A DNA stretch of 64,000 nucleotides from Henningerozyma blattae CBS 6284 (Eukaryota; Ascomycota; Saccharomycetes; Saccharomycetales; Saccharomycetaceae). Shown one piece after another: positions 20,523 through 29,965 of the stretch (its first letter is position 1; each line of letters begins with the position of its first letter). The translations under genes were made by a program, and so were the position numbers. The notes under the pieces are model-generated. The model did not search any database, was not told where the DNA came from, and was given only the letters and a program-made list of their open reading frames with translations. The stretch covers positions 248,001 through 312,000 of the forward strand of contig NC_020189.1 of assembly GCF_000315915.1 (NCBI RefSeq), in the 5' to 3' direction.

Positions 20523-21275
20523 ATGTCGCACCATTGTGAAGATGAGCATCATTCCCATTCTAATAGCCATGGCCATGGCCATTCACATTCTCATCAGCCC
20601 CCAATTCCGACAAACCCTCAGCAATCCTTATATCAATATATCGACACAGCTAAAATATGCATATTAAATGGTAAACCAATTCCAACTAATGCTACACCAT
20701 CTGTTTCAACATTTTTAAAAAATCAAGACCATAAATTTGTTTGTAATACTTATTTGGAAACCGATTCAGATTGTCAATTGATCATACATTTACCATTCAT
20801 TGGTAATTGTAAAATTTATTCCATTATTATCAGAAATAATTCAGATAATCTTTCAAATGATTTAAGTACTCCAAAAAAGGTCAGACTCTTCAAAAACTTT
20901 AATAAAACTTTACATTTTGATACCATAACTGATTCAAAAGAGGATTATTCAATCGAATGCCCCAAAAATATTGGAATCACTACTTCTGCGAATGATCTGG
21001 AAATAAATACTGATGAGAATACATTTGTTGAGCACTATCTACCACGGAATCAGTTCCAAAATACTAATTCATTGACAATATTTTGGGAAAATAACTGGTC
21101 TGATGACGAAGATTTACTATTACGCTTATACTATTTGGAAATAAGAGGTGAATTCTTAGGAATTTCGAAGGCTAGAAGTACAGTTCCAGGAACACTGGTT
21201 TATGAATCTGCACCAAACCCAGCAGATCATGTGAGTTTGGAAAATGACAAAGAGCATGCAAATCTTGGTATGTAG
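20523..21275 (+). CDS. PITH-domain protein (PITHD1-like)
   Basis: 250 aa. The N-terminus is extremely His/Ser/Gly-rich (HSHSNSHGHGHSHSH), as in animal PITHD1. The PITH domain (~35-235) shows LYQYIDTAKICILN, a FLKNQDHKFVCNTYLETDSDCQLIIHLPF block, and the closing YESAPNPADH, which closely resembles the end of PITHD1 domains. PITH domains occur in the proteasome-associated thioredoxin-like protein TXNL1 and in PITHD1. The function here is unproven; the His-rich tail could bind metal. No thioredoxin domain is present. I do not recall a S. cerevisiae counterpart. The next gene, REC102, lies 272 bp downstream on the same strand. Confidence 0.85.
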   Translation: MSHHCEDEHHSHSNSHGHGHSHSHQPPIPTNPQQSLYQYIDTAKICILNGKPIPTNATPSVSTFLKNQDHKFVCNTYLETDSDCQLIIHLPFIGNCKIYSIIIRNNSDNLSNDLSTPKKVRLFKNFNKTLHFDTITDSKEDYSIECPKNIGITTSANDLEINTDENTFVEHYLPRNQFQNTNSLTIFWENNWSDDEDLLLRLYYLEIRGEFLGISKARSTVPGTLVYESAPNPADHVSLENDKEHANLGM

Positions 21276-21547
21276 AAATTATTTACTAAAGGATTTATAA
21301 CGCTATAGAACTATTTGGATCTAACTAATATATATATATTGGAATTTTCTTGCATCTTTTTTGGTGTAATTTTCATAGATTAAGTATTTTACACTTCCCG
21401 TTTTTCATATATATAAGCGCCGATCATTAAAATTCCTTTTCATAGTGTAAAAAAAGTCGATAAGTCACTAATTTGGGAGGAACTTCGTTTGTGATATTGC
21501 TAAATATATCTACAAAATTTCTAAATAATTCGATTAAATAATACCTT

Positions 21548-22419
21548 ATGATTGAGTTTGACCCTGTGTGTTTAAAATCGAAAGAAAATGGATCAATTCT
21601 TTTATCTATATGGAGAACTAGATGTAAAGGAGAGATAACAAATAGTGAAATATTCATTTTACCGCCAGTTTATCCAAAATTTTTAATTGTAAGTATACAT
21701 TTTTCTTTTTCTTTATGTTTCTAAGCAAATTATATTCAAACTTTTATTAACAATTGTATTTGGCTGTCAATTGTAATCCAAGCTAGATAAAATTCAAATT
21801 CTATATAAATGATTTACCGTCATCCTATGATTTCCTATATAACATCAAATGCTGTTTTGAAAACGGAAAATTATTTTGGGAAGAGCAATTATCTTACACT
21901 TTCAATATTGCAATTGATAGTAATGAGATAACCTTAAAACTGGGCTGTAAGATATGGACTGCCGAAAAAATTGCAACGTTAATAGAGCAGCCTTCTGAAT
22001 TATTAGTGTATAATAATAACTCTCTTACATCAAAAATTGATTTTGTTCCTCAAGTAGAAATTACAGTTAACTTTATCCATGAATCAATATTAGAATTAGA
22101 GCTGCATAGTTTTGTTAATCAAATTAATGAATATTTGGCATCTTTATTTATATCTCAATTAGAATTTCGTTATCCATTAGTCTTTTCAACAGTAGCGAGA
22201 AAGAGATTTCAAATGGTAGAAAGTCAAATAGGACCTATTTCATATTCCCTGACAGAAAGTTCAGCCTTATTTCCTAATATTATTCAATGTATCATAAAAG
22301 ATAAAACATCTCTTACATCATATCAAATAATTGGGAAATTCAAAAGAAAGAAGACTGATAAAATCAGATTTGATATCCTGCTAGAAAATACGCCTTCCGA
22401 AAAGGATGTAGCAAAATAA
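21548..22419 (+). CDS. REC102: Meiotic double-strand-break protein Rec102, two exons
   Basis: The spliced CDS is join(21548..21688,21787..22419), 257 aa (S. cerevisiae ~264). Exon 1 has a single possible ATG with an in-frame TAA just upstream. It ends ...PPVYPKFLI at a GTAAGT donor (phase 0). The branch site is TATTAAC (21745-21751) and the acceptor is CTAG before 21787, giving IKFKFYINDLPSSYDF. Family-specific stretches include FWEEQLSYTF, ISQLEFRYPLVFS and GPISYSLTES. Rec102, with Rec104, forms the Top6B-like partner of Spo11 and is expressed in meiosis. S. cerevisiae REC102 (YLR329W) also has an intron and is near NMA1. Its 3' end is 35 bp from the convergent SNU71 end. Confidence 0.9.
21689..21786 (+). 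other. REC102 intron (98 nt)
   Basis: Donor GTAAGT, branch TATTAAC, acceptor CTAG, phase 0. The reading frame and conserved residues only join correctly when it is removed. Confidence 0.85.
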
Positions 22420-22454
22420 ATGTTAAACTAAATTTGCTTCGAATTTTTAATAGT

Positions 22455-24359
22455 TCATTCAAATTCTTTTCTGTTCCATATTTTATCTACAATGATAACC
22501 GCATCTTCATCAAATGTTTGTTTTAATTCATCTAACAGGATATTTTTGTCTTTATTCTCTTTAATATTATCGATAATATAGTCAACTAATTCGGATTCAT
22601 ATACGCCTAGATATTCTTTAACAAGCTCGTCAACAATATTAGATTTTCTTAATTTTTGTAAACGTTCGTCCAAATCATCTTCATCAAATGGCAATATATT
22701 ATTTGTATTAATGAATAGCATATTGTTGTTAGCGTTATTAGTTGATTCTGGTTCAATAAGAGTTTCAGTTTCCTTTGAAGATCCAAGTTTGTCTTCTTCT
22801 GTAGGCTTAGATTCTACTGCTTTCTTCTGATGTTGTTTTTCTTTACCAAAAGTAAGTTTAATTTTAAAGTTCTCATTTGTAATTTCTCCTTCTTTTGTAT
22901 TCTTATTGTGATTGTCAATATCTTCATCTGATAATTGGTTATCGTTTAATTTGTTTTCTGGATAACGACCCTTGTATAGTTCTCTATCAATGCGATCTTG
23001 TTCAATTTCCGTTTCCTTAAAGTCCCTATGATAATTATAATATATATCTGTGGATGAATATAATAGATCTTTTAAATTTAAATCCCTGTTTTGTTCGAGT
23101 GCTTTTTCGTAATCTCTAGCTTTATCGATCTCAGTTTGATAATACTGTAAATCTGGTACAATTTTGTTTCGTAATAATTTCAATAAGTCTTCATATCTTC
23201 TGTCTGATTCTTCTTTTTTCATTTGTAAATTATGATTCCAAATAGCTAAATCGTTTTCTGGAGTATCTACAAGACCATTATCATTACCATCTTCACTATC
23301 TGAATCACTATAATCATTATGGGATGTGACAAATTCATTTGTTTCTGTTTCCCTTGTCTTCTTTATTTGATCCAATACGCTAGTTACATGTTGCCTTCTA
23401 CGTCTGCTCTCCTCAAGAACTTCTTTACTTCTTTTTTCTTTTTCAAGGGTAAAAACACGAGTTCTAAAATCAACTATATCTTTAGATAATTGCTCTAATG
23501 AGTCTGGAGGAAGATCACTTAACGTATTCATATCAATATGGTATTCAAATGAGGAATGATCATTTAACTTATCCAATTTGCTGGACGGACTAGCTAGAAG
23601 GTTTTCAAAAGAACTTCTAAATTCATTAGCCTTTGTTTTAAAAAGTTCATCTCTTTTAGCAAGTTCTACGCTTGATTCCAAGGCAATAGAATGGTCTTTG
23701 ATGAATGCTGTAGTATTAGCACCATAATGCAATTCTAAATTTAGTATCTTACTTTTCTCAAATAACTTTAGGAAGTTTTGTAAGATAATACAGATGGCAC
23801 AGAAGTTGGAGTGTATGTCTTGAAGTTTAAATCTGAGCATAACATTTTGAAATTCTAAGTTTGATGATGAAACAGTTGTCCAACATTCTATGATACCTTT
23901 AGATTCAAGAGATGTCTGATATACTTCATTTATTATATCTGCTGCAGTTTTAGAAATCAAATCCAATAATTTTTCAATTTTATTGTTATCAAATCTATTT
24001 GGTACATTTTTTACACAAACTGTATAAATTTGTTGTTGAACAGATATTGGTAAGAATTGCTTTAGGGGCTGGTATCTATCTAGATCATGTTCTACTGGTT
24101 TCTCAAATACCTTACCTTTTATATTCTCAATATTTGCACCTATGCTAATTTCTTCAGTGAGTTGTAATCGTAATTTTAATTCTTCTTGAGCATCTAATTG
24201 TTTTCTCTTACGCTGCAATACTAATTCTAAATTATGTTGTAATTTGTTCACATCTGATGTCAATAAAGGAATGAAGCCTGGCTTCCATACTGAACTTTTC
24301 CAATCATAGTTTCTTGATAAGAAAAGCCTTGGAGAAACAAATGTGATATTTTCACTCAT
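22455..24359 (-). CDS. SNU71: U1 snRNP component Snu71
   Basis: 634 aa from the ATG at 24359 (MSENITFVSPRLFL); the frame extends seven codons more without an ATG. S. cerevisiae Snu71 (YGR013W) is ~620 aa. The protein is highly charged, with coiled-coil/Arg-Glu-rich segments in the middle and a PWI-type nucleic-acid-binding fold at the end (LVDYIIDNIKENKD ... FDEDAVIIVDKIWNRKEFE). It belongs to the U1 snRNP with Prp40 and Luc7 in 5' splice site recognition. It is the first of six consecutive minus-strand genes (SNU71 to PEX30) and is adjacent to MCY1, as in S. cerevisiae. Confidence 0.88.
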   Translation of the reverse strand: MSENITFVSPRLFLSRNYDWKSSVWKPGFIPLLTSDVNKLQHNLELVLQRKRKQLDAQEELKLRLQLTEEISIGANIENIKGKVFEKPVEHDLDRYQPLKQFLPISVQQQIYTVCVKNVPNRFDNNKIEKLLDLISKTAADIINEVYQTSLESKGIIECWTTVSSSNLEFQNVMLRFKLQDIHSNFCAICIILQNFLKLFEKSKILNLELHYGANTTAFIKDHSIALESSVELAKRDELFKTKANEFRSSFENLLASPSSKLDKLNDHSSFEYHIDMNTLSDLPPDSLEQLSKDIVDFRTRVFTLEKEKRSKEVLEESRRRRQHVTSVLDQIKKTRETETNEFVTSHNDYSDSDSEDGNDNGLVDTPENDLAIWNHNLQMKKEESDRRYEDLLKLLRNKIVPDLQYYQTEIDKARDYEKALEQNRDLNLKDLLYSSTDIYYNYHRDFKETEIEQDRIDRELYKGRYPENKLNDNQLSDEDIDNHNKNTKEGEITNENFKIKLTFGKEKQHQKKAVESKPTEEDKLGSSKETETLIEPESTNNANNNMLFINTNNILPFDEDDLDERLQKLRKSNIVDELVKEYLGVYESELVDYIIDNIKENKDKNILLDELKQTFDEDAVIIVDKIWNRKEFE

Positions 24360-24659
24360 ACCATATAGTTCCAAAGGCAATAATATTAAAAAGTGTCAAC
24401 CTCATGAGAATTTTTCAAATCTTTAAAGGATTCGTATATTTTATCTTTTCCGTTCTTTAACTCTAAGCAAAAGTTTCACTTAGTGAAAGTAAAAAAAAGT
24501 AAACAATATCGAGATTTTGACTAACTAAAAAAAAAAGAATATAAAAATAAAAAAAATATAAAATAAAAAAAAATTAACTAAAAAAAAAATAGCATTTCTA
24601 TTTTATTTATTAAATAAGTCAATTATATTTGTAGACGAGTACCTTTTATCAAGGTAAAA

Positions 24660-25859
24660 TCAATTACCTAAAATATCTTTTAAAGTGATGTTGCGATCTA
24701 TAGCTCTTGCTTCTTTCCAAAATTTACTTAAGTGACGACTACCACTGTCACAGGCAATAATAACAATTCTGGAATCTTTAGGTAGTTTCTTAGCTAATTT
24801 GATTGCTGCGACAGCATTAATTGCTGTACTACTACCAACAAAAAGTCCATCATTTACAGATAAGAATTTTGCCATTTTAATAGCTTGATCATCAGTAACT
24901 CGAATTGATTCATCAATATTTTCTTCTCCATGATTGAAATTCCTTGTAATTCTATTTAAACCAATACCTTCAATAATAGTATCTACTTGGTGTCTTCTTC
25001 TAGTACCTTCCTTTTCAAGAGAATCATACATAACACCATAATTAATCCTATTAAAGAAGCCAGAGCCTTGTGGATCAGCCAAAACAACATGACAATTATT
25101 AAGGCCTTTTACTTCTTTAAGATATTTTGCCACACCTGTAATTGTACCACCAGTCCCACAACCAGCAATAAATGCATCAATTTTACCATTCATTTGCTTA
25201 TAAATTTCAGGTCCAGTAGAATTAAAATGAACTTTCCAATTAGCTTCATTTTCGAATTGGTCTGCAAAAATACCTTTTGAATTAGTAGTTGTATCATTAT
25301 TTAATTTTTCACAAGCTTTCTTTGCAGCATTAACATATTGATCAGGATCTACAATGCTGGCAGGTTTAACCTTATTAACAACAGCACCAAGACTTTCTAA
25401 AAGAGATAATTTTTCAATGGACGTATCATCTGGCAACGATATATGTGATCTATAACCCAATGCATTACAAATCATAGCAATTGAAATTCCTGTTGAACCA
25501 CTAGTACCTTCAAAGACCCAATCTGGATTACCACGGGTTAATTGACCATTTTTTTCAGCTGTTAAAATAATGTTTAAAGCTACTCTATCTTTTGCACTTC
25601 CCGCAGGATTATTTAATTCTAATTTTGCATATATTTGACAACTTGTAGATTTTGATAATGAATTTATCCTAACCATTGGCGTGTTACCAATCAATTTGTC
25701 TACTCCTAATTTAATTTTTGGAGGATCTTCTAATATATCATTATATTTTGAAGAATTTTTATAATATTTTTCATAAACTGTGTAGGCCGTGTAAGAAGTG
25801 GTTATTAGGGATGTTATGAGAAGTGACGCATCTCTCCATTTATGAATGGAGTCTGACAT
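24660..25859 (-). CDS. MCY1: Mitochondrial outer-membrane cysteine synthase-like PLP enzyme
   Basis: 399 aa (S. cerevisiae YGR012W ~393). An N-terminal membrane anchor (~11-29, ASLLITSLITTSYTAYTVY) precedes a fold-type II PLP domain. The PLP lysine is K90 in NNPAGSAKDR, the substrate loop is GTSGSTGISIAM, and the phosphate-binding glycine loop is GTGGTITGVAKYL. These are the features of O-acetylserine sulfhydrylase/cystathionine beta-synthase relatives. In S. cerevisiae the protein is in the mitochondrial outer membrane and its metabolic role is not settled. The order SNU71-MCY1-NMA matches YGR013W-YGR012W-YGR010W. Confidence 0.92.
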   Translation of the reverse strand: MSDSIHKWRDASLLITSLITTSYTAYTVYEKYYKNSSKYNDILEDPPKIKLGVDKLIGNTPMVRINSLSKSTSCQIYAKLELNNPAGSAKDRVALNIILTAEKNGQLTRGNPDWVFEGTSGSTGISIAMICNALGYRSHISLPDDTSIEKLSLLESLGAVVNKVKPASIVDPDQYVNAAKKACEKLNNDTTTNSKGIFADQFENEANWKVHFNSTGPEIYKQMNGKIDAFIAGCGTGGTITGVAKYLKEVKGLNNCHVVLADPQGSGFFNRINYGVMYDSLEKEGTRRRHQVDTIIEGIGLNRITRNFNHGEENIDESIRVTDDQAIKMAKFLSVNDGLFVGSSTAINAVAAIKLAKKLPKDSRIVIIACDSGSRHLSKFWKEARAIDRNITLKDILGN

Positions 25860-26456
25860 TATTAGCTTTTTTGTTTATCTACTTATATATATGTATATAG
25901 ATTTTGGCATATACTTTGATAAGATTCCTAATAGATTTCTAAATTTTTAACCATATTTATCTATCGCTTTGAGCATCGGACAGTAAATCATGAAAAAATA
26001 TTCACATTTCATAAAAGTATCATGAAATTCTAAATTTTAATAAGATTTTTAAAATACTAGAGAATTAACTGAGTTATTGTACATAGAATTACATAATACA
26101 AATAAATAGAAGAATTTAAAAAAAGAAAAAAAAAGAAAAAAAAATTGTGAATAAGTCAAAGAAAGAATAGGTAAAAATGGCAAAAAGAAAATGAAAATTT
26201 AAAAAAAAAANNNNNNNNNNNNNNNNNNNNAAATAGGCAAAAAGAAAAATGAAATTAAAAAAAAAAGAGGTAAAAATAATAATGTCAACATATAATGAGT
26301 GTGAGTAATGTTATCAAATTATATTATATTATATTACGATTATGATGCAAAAAAAAAGGAAGAAGGAAAGAAAAAAAACAAGCTACAAATAAACAGATCA
26401 TTAGAAAAAAAAACGGAATGTGGTAATAAATTAAGTCATAAATTAAATTGAGTTGA
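25860..26456. other. MCY1 promoter / NMA terminator spacer with assembly gap
   Basis: Purine-rich, poly-A-dominated DNA with a 20-N gap at 26211-26230. Near-identical units (GGCAAAAAGAAAATGAAA followed by an A-run) lie on both sides of the gap, so the gap is inside a tandem repeat. No gene. Confidence 0.8.
26211..26230. other. Assembly gap (20 N)
   Basis: Twenty N bases in the sequence as given. The true length is unknown. Confidence 0.99.
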
Positions 26457-27770
26457 TTAGTCTTTTGAATCTAAAACTTGTTTAACAGGTTCTGAAGAAT
26501 TGACATACAATCCATGCTCTTGAATATATCTAATAACAGAATTAGGTAAAAGATATTGAATAGACATCCCACGTCTTAAGAATAATCTAATCTTTGTAGA
26601 AGAAATATCATTATAAATCAATTGAGAGATTACTAATACATTTCTTCTATGCTCATACATGATATCATGAGATAATAAGAAGGAACGAACATCAGAACCT
26701 GTTCTTTCTAAAATCAAACAACCGTAATTACCTAAGATATGATGTAAATCTTGGTCTGCCCATACATTTGGTTCCCCCATTGATTCGATTAAATCACCAC
26801 CTGCTAATAACATAATCTTACAACCAATTTTTTCACCAGTAACAGATTGAATACCACCTCTTTTCACATTAATTTCATGATTGAAATGATCTAATACCTT
26901 AGCAGTTCTTGTATAATTCACTTGTAAAGATTCCCAAGCATCAACCATTAACCAAGACGAAGTTCTTTCACAAGCCAATTCGCACATTCTTACTCTATGA
27001 TGAGCCGGAGCTAATCCTGATTTATTATAATTATCGGAGACAGGTGAATAATACCCACCAACAATTTCGAATCTTGTTTGTTCGATAACTGCATCCAAAG
27101 CCATTTCAAACATTCTTAAATGCAAATAAGTAATTGGAGAAAATGAACCACATGCTACGATTACTAATGGCAATTTATTTGGATCTTGCAATTTCTTGGA
27201 TAAACGATGAGTTGGGAATTCATAATTTTCTAAAGTTCTGGCTTGACGTACAATTCCGTGCGGAACTTCTTCTAAGTCAGCAATTTGGGATTTCAAGACA
27301 CCCAATGTCGAGAAGCTTACCCTTGTTCCCGACATTCGATTGTAATCTAAGGTTGTAGCATTTGAATCAGTATCCGTAGTAGTTGTATTTTGTGACGCCT
27401 TGGTTTTCTCATCATTATGATTTGTGTCATCCTCTGAATCAATAGCGTTTGTTTTTGGTGATGAATTCTGTGAACCGGATTCTATTATTTCATCTTCCGA
27501 AATATTTGTAGATAATGGTTGAAAATCAAACTGATTCAATGGGATGTGGTTCTTATTTTTCTTATTTTTAGTTGATTTTTTATTTTGATTCTTATGAGCA
27601 TGAGAAACAGCCTCTAAATTGAAAGGAGCATCGATAGTCTCATTTAAATCAGCAGGAACGAATGGCACAATGGGAACTGATTTAGGAATGGTTGATTTAG
27701 GGTCCGGTGGGGGTTGCAATTGTTCATTAGGAGATGGTGGCTTGAAATCTGGGTCTCTTGTTGGGTCCAT
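26457..27770 (-). CDS. NMA1: Nicotinamide/nicotinate mononucleotide adenylyltransferase (Nma1/Nma2)
   Basis: 437 aa. The first ~185 residues are low complexity (Pro, Asn, Lys, Ser/Thr), as in the yeast Nma proteins. The catalytic nucleotidyltransferase domain has GSFSPITYLHLRMFE (~205-219, the GxFxPxTxxH motif) and ISSTKIRLFLRRG (~385-397, the ISSTxxR motif). It makes NAD+ or deamido-NAD+ from the mononucleotide and ATP and serves both de novo and salvage routes. S. cerevisiae has two duplicates, NMA1 (YLR328W) and NMA2 (YGR010W). Neighbours from both regions occur here, so the symbol is interchangeable. The small gene STF2/TMA10, expected next to it, is absent. Confidence 0.93.
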   Translation of the reverse strand: MDPTRDPDFKPPSPNEQLQPPPDPKSTIPKSVPIVPFVPADLNETIDAPFNLEAVSHAHKNQNKKSTKNKKNKNHIPLNQFDFQPLSTNISEDEIIESGSQNSSPKTNAIDSEDDTNHNDEKTKASQNTTTTDTDSNATTLDYNRMSGTRVSFSTLGVLKSQIADLEEVPHGIVRQARTLENYEFPTHRLSKKLQDPNKLPLVIVACGSFSPITYLHLRMFEMALDAVIEQTRFEIVGGYYSPVSDNYNKSGLAPAHHRVRMCELACERTSSWLMVDAWESLQVNYTRTAKVLDHFNHEINVKRGGIQSVTGEKIGCKIMLLAGGDLIESMGEPNVWADQDLHHILGNYGCLILERTGSDVRSFLLSHDIMYEHRRNVLVISQLIYNDISSTKIRLFLRRGMSIQYLLPNSVIRYIQEHGLYVNSSEPVKQVLDSKD

Positions 27771-28558
27771 AGTGAAATTTTAAATATTGAATTTTGAGTC
27801 TAATAATGAAATGAAAAAAAAAATTAATAAATTATAGTAAAAATAAAAATAATAATAATTAATAATTAATAATTAATACTGTCGAAGAAAGAATTGAAGA
27901 AAGTTAAAGTGTATCCAAATATATATATATATATTATCTTTTTATTACTTTCTTTTTTAATTTTTTTTTTTTATTTTTTTTGTCTTTTCAATGACAGTCC
28001 AGGTCAATTAAAAATGCAATAAACTTTAATCTAATATAAAAAACAGACAACGACACCTTGAAGTTAATACGAAAACTCTCAATAAAACGACACCTAAATA
28101 CACGAGAGTTGTCCGGTAAGAAAATTCCAGATCCAGTTCCAATACGTAGTAATTATTAATCTCGTTGTAGATTACGTGATTCAACGATATGAATATTGGA
28201 ATTGGGAGTTTCTGCAACAATATTAACTTCGTTTATTATTGTGTCGTGAATACTGGCTGCCTGGTTTGATGTTTGTAAACAGGTCATGAATGAAATAGAA
28301 CAAAAAAAGCCGTTTGCATGAATGCAGAAAGTGAAAAAAAAAAATGACGAAGAACGAGAATGATGCGCCCAAAATGGAAAACACTCTCGAAGCCGTGCGG
28401 CATTGTCTCCGCAGAAACTAACAGAGAAACGTCCGCAGCGGCATCAAAGTCGCGTGACCGGCGGTGTTATAATGCGATGGGCGGAGTTATGACGGTCTCA
28501 TGAAGTTCGGCGGCAACAGGAGTATAAAGGCATATATCTAAGCAGTACTATTACGACT
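27771..28558. other. Spacer between NMA start and ECT1 end
   Basis: The left part is AT-rich with TA repeats (27918-27934), likely the NMA promoter. The right part (28370-28558) is GC-richer with CGG-containing patches and a plus-strand TATA-like GTATAAAGG near 28520 that faces into ECT1 antisense. No protein gene; STF2/TMA10 is not here. Confidence 0.55.
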
Positions 28559-29518
28559 CTATGTAGTTGGTGCACGCTTCTTGGCATTACGAGCCTCGTA
28601 ACGGTCACGCTGGGCATTGATACGATCCTGGATCACGTGTGCAGTTAGGTATTCAAACTCACCATTGGACGTCACGTGTGGGTCGCCCAGCTTGTAGGTT
28701 AGACCCCATTCAGCAGCTGGACTTCCTCCAATAACGACACCATCAATGTAGCGGCAAGATAGTACACTTAGAACACGTTCTTTTAATGACATAATGGTCC
28801 CTCCATTCTCGTGGGTGATGTGGGCGATCACCACACCACGTGGGTGTCTCTTGGAAATGTTTTCTAATTGTTCGATATCGCCTGGATGGAACAAATCAAA
28901 GTCCCCTGTTAATACCACCCATTGGGATTTATCTTTAATGTCTTTAATACCATCAACTAGTAATTCGTTTTTTTTACCGTCTATGACAAAACAATGTTTA
29001 TCCACACCGTTTTCACCAGTACTATATTTTTGTAACTCTTCTAGGGTAAGCTTGTCATTAATATCATCAACAGTCTCACCGTTTAATATACGATGAATGA
29101 TTTCAGTAGTACTAACGACGGGTGTTCTCTTAACTTCCATGAATCTATCCATTTTTTTCATTAATGCATAGCAATCTTCTCCATTAGCATCCAAAGTAAT
29201 GTCATCACCATGTACCACATAACGACATTCGTATCGATCCATCCATTCAGGATCAGTAACATAAGGCGCATCTTTCACAATCTGACTAACCCATCTAATA
29301 GATTCAATATGCTTGTAACGTTCGTTTTCATGCATGACAGGTAAGCATCCCTTATTAAGTCTAATGGCTTCATCATTATGGATACCGCAAATCAATTTGT
29401 TTTGATTATATGATGATACCGTTTGCCGGGCTTGTAAAATAGCACCTGAATGGCCGTGATGCGTGAAATCAAAGCATCCATCAATCCAAACTCTATATTT
29501 CTTATTATTTAATGTCAT
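28559..29518 (-). CDS. ECT1: CTP:phosphoethanolamine cytidylyltransferase
   Basis: 319 aa from the ATG at 29518 (MTLNNKKYRVWIDG); the frame continues ~20 codons upstream with a Gln-Gly repeat but without ATG. S. cerevisiae Ect1/Muq1 is ~323 aa. There are two cytidylyltransferase-like halves. The first has the HxGH motif HHGH (20-23) after CFDFT. The second has GDFDLFHPGD (~203-212), where the last His is replaced by Asp, as usual for the second half of ECT enzymes. It makes CDP-ethanolamine in the Kennedy pathway for phosphatidylethanolamine. The terminal ~80 codons are GC-richer than the rest. Confidence 0.93.
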   Translation of the reverse strand: MTLNNKKYRVWIDGCFDFTHHGHSGAILQARQTVSSYNQNKLICGIHNDEAIRLNKGCLPVMHENERYKHIESIRWVSQIVKDAPYVTDPEWMDRYECRYVVHGDDITLDANGEDCYALMKKMDRFMEVKRTPVVSTTEIIHRILNGETVDDINDKLTLEELQKYSTGENGVDKHCFVIDGKKNELLVDGIKDIKDKSQWVVLTGDFDLFHPGDIEQLENISKRHPRGVVIAHITHENGGTIMSLKERVLSVLSCRYIDGVVIGGSPAAEWGLTYKLGDPHVTSNGEFEYLTAHVIQDRINAQRDRYEARNAKKRAPTT

Positions 29519-29965
29519 ATTATGATCTTGTCCTTGTCCTTGTAATAGTTGAAACAGTCTATATCTATAAAAGTAGTCCACAAATTAATCTATAAAAGGT
29601 ATCTAGCTTGTTGTTACTAAAATATAACGAGTTTTATATTTTTATTTGCTTGTTTTGTTTTTATTTGATAATATTTTGTTCTATCTTCTCTATGATTGTC
29701 CTTACTCTTCTGGATTTTCATTTTTTTTCATTTTTTTCCTTCTTTTTCTTGATTATATAAAAAACACGAGCGGTCCTCCCTTTTAAGTTCGGATTACCAA
29801 GGCAATTTAATTAAATTGACTAGAAGAAATCTGCAATAATACAGATTTTGCAGATGATAAAGTTAATATATCTATAACAGTTGGCTATATATACATATTT
29901 TACTTCAAAGTACGTATATTTATTGTGCTTGGTAGTAGTTCACTTAGTATTCATGTGAGAATGAA
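29519..29965. other. ECT1 promoter spacer
   Basis: AT-rich with T-runs; a small GC patch (CACGAGCGGTCC, near 29765). No gene seen. Confidence 0.6.
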
